From NCBI GenBank assembly GCA_019914945.1, contig CM034113.1:620001-684000 (forward strand): DNA of 64,000 bases, read 5' to 3'. Each line of letters begins with the position of its first letter. The first letter of the stretch is position 1. Made by a program: the position numbers and the translations under genes. The stretch is from Typha latifolia (Eukaryota > Streptophyta > Magnoliopsida > Poales > Typhaceae). The notes beneath the pieces are model-generated. The model had not been told where the DNA came from, did no database searches, and worked only from the letters and a program-made list of their open reading frames with translations. This document shows, piece by piece, positions 1-11,847 of the stretch.

Positions 1-3000
1 GCGAGCGGCGGGTCCGGATTCGAGGGCTTGGACGTCGCTGGAATGGCCAAGAAGTGTTTTGAGCAGTTCCTCCTTGCTGATATGAATATTTGCGGCGCCG
101 GTGTGCTTCCCGAGAACGTTGGCGGCATGCACAAGGCGGAGCTCGAGGGGCCTTTTGTTCTTCAGGTGCGCTGTTTGATGGTTTATTCTTTTATTTTTCT
201 GAATGGATTCAGTTGTTGTGATGTGAAAGAGAACGATATTAATTTCATCTACTTCTTAAAGAGCTAAGATTTAGAAGCTTCTAATTTTAGGGCTAGAGAA
301 TAGGGTTTGCTAGAGTTAGAAAATGCCTCCAATCCGATAAAATTGAAGAAGCTGTAATACGTAATGTAAATATGTAATACATTGATGCGTTTAATTAACT
401 TTCTAGAAATATTAGAGACTAAGAGATGAATATGAATGAAAGAGACTACTTTCTTTACCATGAATGAAAAATAAATGATGTATTTTCAATGTAGACAATT
501 AGACATGTTTCATCTATCGTACTTTAGGAGAAGGTAGGGGGGCATAAGTTGATACCGTAAGCAAGTCTTCCCAAAAGCCTGTTGACTTTGTAATAAGTGT
601 GGTCATGCTTGCATACCAACTTTTTATTCACATTGAAGAGGGACAGGGCTTGAAAAGAATAATATATGGCTTAAATGATCACATGAATTATTTTACTGCA
701 GACGCAGTTCTAAACATTGAATCCCCTTGTAATTTGTATATTTAATTGAAATGAAGCGACAAATATATTTTATATAATGCACTAGCTTTTTTCTACTATC
801 AATATGGTATACCATATTCCAGAGATCCGTCATGTATACATCTTGTAGTATGTATTTGCATGTGATCTTAGTAAAAAGTAAAGTTTATCTAGTACTTTAT
901 AAGCATCATAATGTTGATTATTGTTCACAATTTGTCTACACGTATATGGTTCCGATGCTACATATCTAGATATATTACTTTTCTCACACATGTTAGATTT
1001 GTTTTCTTTTGTTTACAGTTCACTACAGTTATAAACTCTAATTTGCAATTCCGCAACCTTTTGACTTGCATGTTAATTTATTCCAAGCTGCATGCAACTT
1101 TTTTAACCTACATCAACCATTTCTTTTAGGTTGATGAAATTGTCAACGTCTCTGCTCCTATTCGAGAAAGGTATCATGATATACCTACTGGGACTAAGAG
1201 GTGCCTAAAATTGTCAATGACTGATGGAGTCCAGCATGTATTTGGTATGGAATATAGACCCATCAAAGAATTGGAAGTTCTTGCTCCTGCTGGTCTTAAG
1301 GTTAGTTTTGAATATTTTGCAAGTAGTATTTAGCTATTCATGGTTGTCCATAATTTTAAGAAAGCATACCTTTTGGCACAAATGTAGTTTTTTAAATGAT
1401 TGGAGGTTGCTCCTTGTTTGACCGGTTTGTCATATTCAAATTGTGGGGAAAAGAGATCAAGTTTCTCTTCCAGCTAATTGTTTCGCTAATATGCAGGAGA
1501 TGCTCTTTTCCTGGCCATGGCTTTTTAATCTGGGAGGATCATTACCTGAGAAACCAATTTGGCACTGCTAGTCATTAGAGAAAAATATTTTTGATCTTTC
1601 ATGGGCATTCCCATAGGATTTGAGCTCATGCTTAATACTTCTGGGGAAAGTATGTACTTTCATAGTTCCTTAATGAAACCCGACGATTAGTCACCTTGTT
1701 ATGAGAAAAGGATTCGACCTCATATGAGCTATGGCCGTCAGTTAAAGAAAGAAGAACAATGATTTTCTAGGATCCCCTATAAATTCCTTGTTTTCTTCTG
1801 GGATCAAAATAGTTAATTTTCTGATGCTTTTCATGGTCCATGGTCATTCACTTTTTTATTAGAAAAAGATTCGATTTCATTTGAGCTATCCCCATTTGTT
1901 AGAGAAAGAAGGACGATCATTTTCTAGGACACCCCAGCAAATTCTTTGTTTTCTTCTGGGGTCAAAATAGTTATTTATCTGCTGCTTTTCACACTCCATG
2001 ACGCAGTCACCTTTTTACCAAAGAAATGGTTTGACCTTATATGAGCCATTTGTGTATGACCATCTGTTTGAGAAAGGATGACAATTTTCTAGGATAATCA
2101 AGAATTCCTTGTTTCTTCTGGGATCAAAATAGATGTTCATCTGCTTCTTTTCACATTCCATGAATTTCTTTCTAGATTTAGCAGCCTACAAAACTGATCA
2201 TTCTTTATTGGGTGAAGCTGTTGATGAGTTACTTGATGTTATTTCCCACTTTTATCTTTCTCTTATTCTTCAGTATCTTTTAGTCTTTAATCTGCAATTC
2301 TACAAGGTTTACCATCCATTGTACCTCTGTAGTTTGAGGACTTATTTTCAACTGGTTCTCAACTTTATTTATCATGAGATATATGTTTGTCATAATTTCC
2401 GAGACACTGGAGTGGAGGCTCACTTTTGCAAATGGGTCAATCCAAGCCAAGTACTGCACTATTTGGATTGATAGGCGAGGAGTCTTCAAGAACTCTCGAA
2501 AAAAGCCTTTTCAAAGATAAACTAATGCTTTATCTTACTTGCTGTAAGAAAGCTTCTATTATTCTGACATCCCTCATGCTTATCCATAGGCTTGGCCCAG
2601 TCTCCCCACAAGCTACTCAAATAAGGCTTTTTAAAGATGAACTAATACTTGCGCTTACTCTCTGTAAGAAAGCTTCAATTATTCTGAGATTACTCATTTG
2701 TTGCTTACATTTAAGCAGCATCATCATCCATAGGCTTCACCCAGTCTTTACACAAGCTTAAAAGAGCCACCTAGTGAGCTGAATACTGTTTAGATGGGCT
2801 TTGTTAGTTTTTCATAGGTAATATAGGCATTGCATCAGTTGTAGTTTGTAGAGTACAATATATGAATCTTAACCATTTTCTTCCAGCAGTCTTTCATTAT
2901 TTGTTCACTTAATAAAAAGACAGATTTACTGGAGGGGAGAACATGATTTGACTGATATCCTGAATGATGTGTACAAGGGGATGGTCGGAGGGTTATTATT

Positions 3001-6000
3001 ATATCATTGCATTGTTCATGCCTTGCCTCCTTTTTCTGAATTTTAATTTTAGCACTGGTAACTTGACTCTCCTGTTTAATTAATTTCTGGTATTAATGGG
3101 CAATTGAGATATGCATTTATTGCTTCGTGAAGTTTTCTCATTGCCACTCTGTTTCCCTATACTATGACTTATTTTTTATAAATTTATTAGTTTTGGAATA
3201 TGTTCTTAGGATTTGAGATTGTTGTTATGCTTGTTAATTGTTCAAATTACACTTAAGATAAATGCTCATGAAGACTCATACATCAGAAATTGTAGATTGT
3301 TATCAGAAATGTGCACATACGGAGAGGACTTCTGATGCTAGTCCCTGAAGTTCTGCATGTTCTTGGAGGGTTGGTTGATGCATTGGATGCAGCACGCCAG
3401 AGACTTGTTAATGAAGTAAACAAGCCCCCTCGAGGCAAAAGGTACTTATTTACATGATCTCTTCATATCAAGAAGCAAATCTTGGTGGATAGCCCATTGA
3501 ATGGTTCTAAGTTCTATATTTTAGGTTGTATTAACAATACAGATTTTAATATGAGAAACATAGCCTTCAATTTGCTACATTGACTGATATGCTGAGCATT
3601 TTCTTTGTTTTTCCCTTAAATCTCAATGTGATCTTGGTTATGCTATATTTTTCTCTCTCTTCACCAAAATTAAGTTTCATACAGTTAAGGTCTCCAAAAC
3701 TGCAAACGCATGCCCATTTTTACTGAATTTCCATCTTCTTTTCTTCTAGCTGTCATGTATAAAACAATTACTTGCCGAGTCTTATAACTCTGATTTTTAT
3801 ATATGTAGGAAGCAAGTCGCACTACCTTTGCCCAAAAGAGCTTCTCTTGCTGCTTGGTCATCCGATACAACAAATAATGGTGCATCAGGAAATGTTTCAA
3901 TGCCTGGGGATGTTGGTGACCGCCGATCAGTAATGCATTGTAACGTCTACTTTGTCATCCTTATTATGTTGGTCTAATATAACACTATGTCATAATCTGG
4001 CATTCATTTCATTTGACTATACGGGTTGGTGATGCTCTATAAGAATGCCCATTTTTGTTTTCTTGTTTGGTTTCCAAAGGCTATTTGTCCATCTAATAAA
4101 TTATTACTTCTCTGCTACCCCAAAGTTGTTTACCCATTAGTGGGATAGCTGCTGCCTCTGATGTGTTCTCTTGCATTTTTAATATTACAAATAATTTGCA
4201 ACTTTTGAACTTGTTGTTCTAAGCGTTACACCTCTGTTATGGTGTTATACAATCTTATATACTTCTCACATAAACGTTGGACATTTTGCAGCCGCTACTC
4301 TTCCTACCACTTCAATTATGGCTGAAGGTATTATTGTTGAAGAATCCAGTTATCCTCCTGCTGGAGAAAACAATTTAGAAGAACATGGACCTCTGCATGT
4401 TGAAGAAATTACCATGGAAGAGCTTGCTGCTCCCTTTGTTGGAGAAAATAATGTAGGAAAACCTCATTCTGTCAACAACATACCAGATATTGACCCTGAA
4501 TTTGCTGGTCCTGCTACTTCAGGAGTTGAGGTTACACATGCTTCGGAGGTTGAGGATGCTGTTGATGTAGTGGAGCATCCTCTCAATTTAAGTGCCGGCA
4601 AAGAAATGCCTTTCACATACCTGGCTTGTTTATTGGCTAAATGGACAACCCAGAAGGATAGCAAACCCTACATTCATGGGAAAATCAAGGTTCTTCAGCG
4701 TTTGGCTTTTACTTGTTTGGTTGCAGTGACACCTACTATCTAACCAATCAGTCACTAAACCTTTTTGTGATTTTATCTTGTCTCTGCGATTTGAGCTTTC
4801 TTTCTCATTTCTTGTGTGTAGGAATATGGTTTTTTCTAGACAAGATTTTCATATTTACATTCTAATACTTGTTGTCATTTGACTTGCCACAAAATTAGTT
4901 CCCCAACAAGCATTTTAGACTGAATGAAATGTACGGTTTACCATTACCTCTCAGATGTATTACTTTTCCATTTAAAATTTTGTGATCGATAAGAAGAAAA
5001 GGTTTTGATTCCTGTAAATAGTTGTATTCATTAGCCACCTTATATAACAAATGAAAAAGGTCTACTGCCTGTTATCCAGTGTATCAAAAGTTTTGTGAAA
5101 ATGGAGCTGCAGACGACTGATATTATCACACTTTTGTCCAATATAATCAAATATACTTGAAACTTTGAAGGCCTTATTAGAGAAAGTAATAATGCTTTTC
5201 ATACTGCTTCTGATGTGTCGATATATTAATCTTAATTTGCTTTGGATCTTATGCCTCTTTAATGGGAGTACCAATAAGTATTTCTATAACATTATGTTTA
5301 ATACATAATTCATAACTGTGTGCATATAATTATTTATACTTCTTGTTGCTTAGTTGTCTATAACATAAATCTTAATTACGATAATCCGTTATAGTGAACT
5401 GATTTAATGCACCATAACAAATTAATGTCATAATGCTAAAAGGAAGTCTTGCAGTGTTTTTTGACAGGAGTCAAGGGATTTCAGTTCAAAGAACGCCACA
5501 AATTTGAACTTGACGTTTATGTCGATGACGGCAGTCTGATTTCTGAGGTCCGCATCGATCACAACGTGAGTCTACATGTATATATCTCTGCGGAGAATTT
5601 TATGACTTCTTATATATTGCAGTAGGTTATATATGTATAAAATCTGTCGGCTGATTGTCTTATCCGATGATTTCTCTTCTCTTCAGGTTGTACAGAATGG
5701 TATAGGTCATTCTCCTGAGGAGGTTACTGCTGCTCTTTTGTCTTCAGACAAGAAAATAGTAGCAGATATGAGGGAAACTATGAGAAGATTTCAGCTCTTC
5801 TTGGCTAAATTTGAGGTGGCTCAGTTTTTCTATTCACGAATTGCAATATATATGTACATATACATGCACAAATTTGTTAAGCTTTTACTCATACATAGGA
5901 CAACATTAATTTTCCCAGGAAATAACTCATGGTTGTTCCTAGTAGATAGGGTGCAAGATGGATTTTAATGGTTGACATTGATACTCATTGTTCGTTATGT

Positions 6001-8671
6001 TAGATGTCTAGAAATACATTGACACAAACTAAAATTATTTAGTTAACTGTACACCATAAACCAAGATCTTTTTTCAGGATGACAATTTGATGTTGCTCCT
6101 AGAACCAAGATTTTATATCATGATGAACTATTAGAATCATCATTACAGATATCTGACATGTGAACCATATTGGTATTTATTATTAGGAACATTGTAAGCC
6201 ATCCTCATATTGTAACAATCATCTTCCTAACCCCACGATTACTATGAGTCCCAAATCTGAAGACAATTGAATTCCAACTCACGAGTAGAAAGTTAGGAGT
6301 TGTTGTGGATCTTTGAAGTTAAGAGGTGGTGAATGACCTAGGGTTATGGTAAGGTGGTGATGGCAATGATGAAAATCGATGTAACCAATTGAGAAGTGAT
6401 AGAGAAAAAGTAGAGTTGTTCCTTAGAGTCAAAGGGGTGTGGCCAAACGAGAAGATAGCCAGCGGTGGCTAGTCTTGGTGGTGGCTAGAGCTTCCACGGC
6501 TTGAAGGTAGTCGAACAAGGAGGAAGGAGACAATTTTATGAAACTAATCCGATACACCAAGATGACTAATCTGAAGACACTATGAGTCCCAAATTTGAAG
6601 ATAGAATTGGATTCCGACTCACAAGTAGAAAGTTAGGGTTACTGAGAATCTTTAAAGTTAAGAGGTGGCGAATGACCTAGGGGTTATGGTAAGGTGGTGA
6701 TGACAATGGTGAAAATCGATGTAATCAATTGGGAAATGATAGAAAAGAAGTAGAGTCATTCCTTAGAGTCAAGGGGGTGCAGCCAAACGAGGAGGTAGGC
6801 GGCGGTGGCCAGCCTTGGTGGTGGCTAGGGCTTCCACGGCTTGAAGGTAGTCGAACGAAGAGGAAGGAGACAATCTTATGAAACTAATTTAATAATCCAA
6901 GATGACTAATCAGGTGCACACCATATCTATTTATAAGTAGATTTTTGATTTGACTAGACTTGGCAATAAGATCGAACAAACTCGAATCTTATGTCTAACA
7001 TAAGCAAAAACACTTAATTAAAACACCTAAACTAATTTCCTCGTCGTCGGACGTTTGAACAGTCTTAAGGGTTTTCAAATACTTAATTTGTTTTCTAGCC
7101 CTCGGGTAAATGCGTTCAAACATCCTTGAGGGCGTTCGAATGCTTAATTAATCTTCTACTTGCGGGAGTTTGCCTTTAAATGTCTGTAGGGGCCGTTTGA
7201 ATGTCTTAATACTTTTTTCTGCTCTCGAAAATTGGTGTTCAAACCCCTGAAGGGCCGTTTGAATGTTCAATCCCAAGATTCATTCTTTTAACTATTGGAG
7301 CCTTTATTTTCTTCATAAGCAACTACTATCTAACCACTACACATATATACTTTCATGTGCGCTCATCACAGAGAAAACAACATGGACGGATACACAAAAA
7401 CATACGCATTATAAATATCAACATACACAAATATATGTAGATATATATTGTTAATATTGATTATCTTGTTGTTGCTATAATCAAAGTAGTCCCAATACAT
7501 TTCTACAAATATCAGAAGAAAATGGATCAAATATTACATGTAAATTACTCAATTTTGAAGCCAATATAGTATTGCTTTAAAAAATTATATATGTAAACAC
7601 GCATATCAATATATATCACACATAGACAAATGCACACAAGTTGTAGCTGTTTGTACATGTAGAGAACTTAAATGTGAAAGCAGGTGTCATGGTGCAATGT
7701 GTATTTCAATACACACACACATATATATTCGATATGTATTTTTATTTGTTCTTGCGTATGATGTTTTTCATCCTATGGAACTTTACTCTTGATTCTTTCA
7801 GTGCTTATTACATAGCACTTTGACTGATTGCAAATAATAAACATGTTCTTTTTAATGATTTTGTTACTTGGTAAAATTCTGATGTAAGAATAGCTAAATT
7901 TGCTCGTTTAATTGCTAGTGTTTCACTTATTGCCAATCTTGGGCAATCTATGATTTGATGAATGCCACACAACAGTAAGCATGTGCAGTGTCTGATATTT
8001 AAACATACATATGGATGTTTGAATAATGGTCTAAACTTCATCAAATGTCTTGAAAGATTAGTATCTGTAAAATAAAATTTAAGTTACAGAAATTTATTAC
8101 TACAGGATACAAAATGTGTTCGACACCGAAAATCAAGATGCCAACTTTTATTCAATCTTACAGTCTTGCTATTATTATATTATAATTTCATATAGTGAAA
8201 TTGAGAAAGATATTCCAAACTATCTAGAAATTTTATGAATAGTGATAAAAGATTTCACATGTCTACTGTAAAGGTATACTGAAATTTGTAACTAGCAAGT
8301 CTTTGGACTTCACATTAATTTCCCTATGTTATACATGAACTTTGTGGTCTATAGTGTCTGCCAGCAGCTCAGGGCACTTGTGGAGAGCTTCGATCAGAAA
8401 ATGCTCGTGGATATAGACATATTACTTTTCATGTATCTTTCCAATTGTTCCATGAAATTTTAATTACTAGACAATTTTAAAAGTTATTTCATGTTGATGA
8501 TAGGGTACAATGCTTGTGGAGATCAATGAACACTCTACTCTTCCTATTGTCCTTGAGATGAACCAAGGTTGCTCAACATCAGACCCATTGCTGCTTCTTA
8601 GAAGATTGAAGAAGTTCACACCTCAAAATCTGTGGCATAGAGATTTAGAATGCATTGATGTTTCTCCATAG
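1..8671 (+). CDS. RMI1: RMI1, RecQ-mediated genome instability protein 1 (5' end outside window)
   Basis: RMI1 is the OB-fold scaffold of the RecQ-Top3-Rmi1 (RTR) complex, which dissolves double Holliday junctions in the nucleus. Eight exons join in frame: 1-165, 1130-1300, 3296-3441, 3809-3939, 4292-4689, 5455-5565, 5687-5815 and 8504-8671 (TAG). They give 472 residues. The plant protein is longer, so an N-terminal part lies to the left of the window. Residues 1-160 carry the RMI1 N-terminal/OB region (GPFVLQVDEIVNVSAP, EYRPIKELEVLAPAGLK, LMLVPEVLHVLGGLVD). Residues 161-305 are a variable acidic linker. Residues from about 308 form the conserved plant C-terminal domain (YLACLLAKW, GVKGFQFKERHKFEL, VVQNGIGHSPEEVTAALLSS, EMNQGCSTSDPLLLLRRLK). 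The exon 4 donor (GTAACG, set by frame) is the least certain junction. Intron 7 is 2.7 kb and holds transposon-derived tandem repeats. The gene converges on the reductase at 11.8 kb. Confidence 0.92.
1686..2165 (+). repeat. Three-unit tandem repeat in RMI1 intron 2 (about 160 bp per unit)
   Basis: Three diverged head-to-tail copies start near 1686, 1851 and 2011. Each contains a gattcgac-like block, gagctat/gagccat, a 'gagaaagaagga' block, 'gattttctagga', 'ttccttgttttcttctggga' and 'tcaaaatag', and ends in a 'cttttcacactccatg'-like stretch. A weaker partial unit may precede them from about 1400. The repeat is non-coding and intronic. Confidence 0.8.
2500..2765 (+). repeat. Two-copy tandem duplication in RMI1 intron 2
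   Basis: A stretch of about 130 bp occurs twice in direct orientation. Shared blocks are 'aaagat(a/g)aactaat(g/a)ct', 'ctgtaagaaagcttc', 'attattctga' and 'atccataggctt..cccagtct'. The second copy carries a short extra stretch before 'atccatagg'. An open frame crosses the pair but does not resemble a protein. Confidence 0.75.
6238..6905 (+). repeat. About 345-bp direct duplication in RMI1 intron 7
   Basis: Two adjacent copies each run from 'actatgagtcccaaat' through 'agaggtgg.gaatgaccta', 'cggtggc' and 'cttccacggcttgaaggtag' to 'ccaagatgactaatc'. They differ by scattered substitutions. The moderate GC content contrasts with the AT-rich intron around it, which suggests transposon-derived sequence inserted in the intron. 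Confidence 0.8.
7030..7270 (+). repeat. Short-period repeats with 'gttcgaatg/gttcaaac' cores, RMI1 intron 7
   Basis: Several units of about 60-75 bp each carry a 'cgttcaaac' or 'cgttcgaatg' core followed by a 'cttaatta'-like stretch. The same core motif recurs in the LTR-like segment at 9.7-9.85 kb and near 34.15 kb, so these are probably relics of one retrotransposon family. Confidence 0.5.
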
Positions 8672-9501
8672 TTACATCTTTTTTCTGGTAAGAGTTATAG
8701 CTATTCAATGGTACCTAATTCCACTTTTATATTTTGATGACATGAAACTTGTAAAGGATCATGCATTTGTACTACAGAACTAACTCTGAACATGCCTTTT
8801 TCTTGAATTGATTTAAATGCACAAGCATATGCATATAATGAAGTAAACAATCTCAGTCTATAGCTTTTTTATTTTGGCTGAGAAACAGCCAAAAGGCCAA
8901 AGCTGCCTAACATTGCCGTGTTTAATATATAGTGTGTCGTGGAAGTGCTTATCCCTGCTTTGTTGCATTTGTTTGCTAGATGATTCTTAATACATAAAAT
9001 ACATTTGTTGTTATTTCATTATGATCAAATTGAATGCATCATGCTTCAAAGTTGCGGTTGGTTTCGAACCCTTAGAAAAAATAAATACTTCAAACCAAAC
9101 TAGACTGAGTTTAGCCTATTACAGACCAAAATAGATGTCAAAACAAAAAATTTTGATTGCTCTTAACCAATGAGTTTCGGCTTTAGCTTTCATTAAGTTT
9201 CCGCGATAATATTCCATCTCAGGTGAAACTTCAAACCATGAAATGCATTATTAAAAAAATGCCTATACATTGTACCACACAATTAAAGAATAAATATAAG
9301 TATTGTCTACAGAGTTTCCTTTGCAATTAATAATTAACTTAATGAGACTTAGATGATGAATCACTGCTAACATTATTGTACCATGCTTATTTTGTCATAG
9401 TTATTCTTATATAGCTAAATATCATTATATTAATGTCTACTGTGCACTGTCCATTTTCTGTGCAATGTTATCCATTTCTTTTACCTTCTCGTCCATATAG
9501 A
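8672..9501. other. Intergenic, RMI1 3' flank
   Basis: AT-rich sequence downstream of the RMI1 stop codon. It probably includes the RMI1 3' UTR. I see no other gene or repeat in it. Confidence 0.5.
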
Positions 9502-10350
9502 TGTTAGGTTTTTAATGTTGGCAATTGTGTACAAAATATTCTAAGTATTTTTATTTATGTATATGAATATATTTATAAGTTTTGATAATATTCAGACTGA
9601 ATATTTTCAAGATATGGAACATATAAGTCATCGCGTTGGCATCATATTCGAATGTTGACTCAGATGTTTACACATACAGATGTGGTATTTTGGCCATTTG
9701 AATGCACCCTTGAGTTGTTCACACATATATATGTCTAGTTGCACGTTCGAATGTGCCTAAAAAATAAGTAACTGCGTTCGAACGCGCCTGAGAAATAAGT
9801 CACTGCGTTCGAACGCACTTGGGCTCCGTTCAAACGCACCCATGCAACATGCAATTTCTGGAGTTTTGTGAGACCTGTTTTTACTTGAATTTGATATTAT
9901 CTTGTTAATCTATATAAGAGTTGGGATGCCCTAACCCTAAAGACGGTTATTTCTTTTGAAGTGGAGTTTTTGAAGAAACAACGTTCTTTCATCGACAAGG
10001 TCCGTCTTATCTTCTACACATCAATATTTTCGTCTTAAGGGTCATTAAGGTGAAAGATCAATTTCAAGGGTTAGTGAGATTGGAGATCAATTATGGGAAA
10101 ATCGTGGGCTTTAGCGACCAAGATTGAGGAAAACAAAGCCGTGGGGATCGATGAGTTATTTTATAAGTCAGTCTTGTAAAGTGTTATAAGCTTTTAGTGA
10201 TTGGTTTGATTCGAGTTTAGATCCGTAATTTTTTTTTGTTTAGATTTTTTCACGTAAAAAATCTTGGTGTTCATCTTTGCTTTGTTTTACTTTATAATTT
10301 ATATTTTAGCATATTTACTTAAACAAAGAAGTAAAAATATTACTTAGGGT
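9502..10350 (+). mobile_element. LTR-like retrotransposon segment (possible solo LTR, Copia-type)
   Basis: The segment opens with TGTTAGG and has a cluster of direct 'gcgttcgaacgc' units at 9740-9845. A promoter-like 'ctatataagag' follows near 9910, then a leader-like stretch. This is the usual order of a Copia LTR. No gag or pol coding sequence, primer-binding site or second LTR is visible. I could not find a convincing target-site duplication, so the right boundary is approximate. Confidence 0.45.
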
Positions 10351-10419
10351 TTAAATACATACGTGTGACTAAGTATTTTTAGATATTAATGATAAATCTA
10401 AAATTATGAGTTGTTTGGT

Positions 10420-10871
10420 GACAGGAATATGCTGGCATTGGTTACTTGCATGGAATGTGAATGTCCAAGTTCTTACCATGTAACCAGCAAAGGTTTCAAT
10501 GGGAGTAAAAGTTAAAATGTTTGACCTCTCTGAGGATCTATCTGCAAAATTCTTTCCCAAGTATGATATGAGCAACTAATTGCTAAATGCTGAAACAATT
10601 CCTTTTTGACACATTTGCCATCATCCCGAGTGGTGGCATATCTGTCAATGTAAGTAGGGAGGAAGGGCTTAACCTTGTTATCACTGGTTAAAAGGTTTGT
10701 TGCATCTTCTCAATCAATATTTTTCTTTTGTATGATACAAATTTTAACCATATATTTACCTTGTATTTGCAGAAAGATGTTAAGATAAGTGCTTGAAATG
10801 ATCAAGGTTCAGGCCGTGAACAAGTGCCAACCAGATGGTTCTGCAGGATCTCTTCTGTCATTTCTGTGGAG
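10420..10871 (+). other. Coding-like remnant, not recognised
   Basis: Reading forward with frame changes, stretches such as VKVKMFDLSEDLSAKFFPKY, FAIIPSGGISVNVSREEG and EMIKVQAVNKCQPDGSAG look protein-like but contain stop codons. The last block is flanked by an acceptor-like ttgcag (about 10770) and a donor-like gtaagt (about 10871). It may be a decayed gene or a captured gene fragment. I could not name a family. Confidence 0.2.
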
Positions 10872-11847
10872 GTAAGTTAGACGATTACACCCATGTACTA
10901 ATGCGCATATTTCCTTGAGAACGCAATTAGAATTTAAATTCATTCAAACTCTTATATTTTGTGTAATCAAATAGGTTCTACTTAATATAGATCTTTTCTT
11001 TTCTTTTTTCCATAATGAGCTTCTCATAATTTTGAACTGGTTTTCATTTTAAATTAAAATCTCTTCACTTCACTGCTTTTGCTAAAATCCAAGTTAGAAA
11101 GGCTCTTAGTATTGCCAAGGCCGAAGTAGACGGCACATAAGTATGGCTGCAAGTGGTTTGGATTGATCTCTGTCCTAACTCGAACTGATCAGATGCAAAA
11201 CAAACTTTATTCGGACTCATTGGCTTGGCTGGAAATCTGGCCTACTTCAAAAATCACGTTGACTTTTACTTTTGAGTCTACTTTCTGGCTTGATACTAGA
11301 AACCAGCAAGTGACAATTTGGGTCTAGTTGGCTATACTAATTACCAGCCCAGTCCAAATTTCAGCAAAACCCAAGCCCAAACCTGGTAGATTTGATTCAT
11401 ATTAAGAAAATTTTACATATGATAAACTGGAACCCTTCGTTTCTCTTCCAGTGCTACTGTGCTGTTGATCTACATCATTTAGGACCCATTTCATGTGAAA
11501 ACATAGATAAAATCATAAAACCAAGTATTGGTGTCCTTGTGCCACGGCGATGAGGGATTGCATGATGAAAGTGTGGACTATTAATGGCGAATTATTCTGG
11601 ATCTTCCGAGGTATTTGCTAATGTGTTGGGGAGTTGATATCTTTGTTTTTCTCAATTGATCATTGGATTTCAAGCTACTCATTGCTTCAATAGTAAGTGA
11701 ATAAATTGTACAATGTACCATTATTATGTCATTATGTGAAGAAGCAAAGCAGACCTAAGGTCCACATGGGACAGTTGTAAACTTTGATGATGACCAGTAT
11801 ACATGCATTTTCTCTAATGGTAATCTTAGGTCTTGTACCATCACTAG

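Noticed and set aside
8354..8440. Possible extra RMI1 exon
   Set aside because: The frame does not match the RMI1 C-terminus, and exons 7 and 8 already join in phase with conserved residues.
9055..9075. tRNA-like 'ggtttcgaaccc'
   Set aside because: No acceptor or anticodon arms around it; short chance match.
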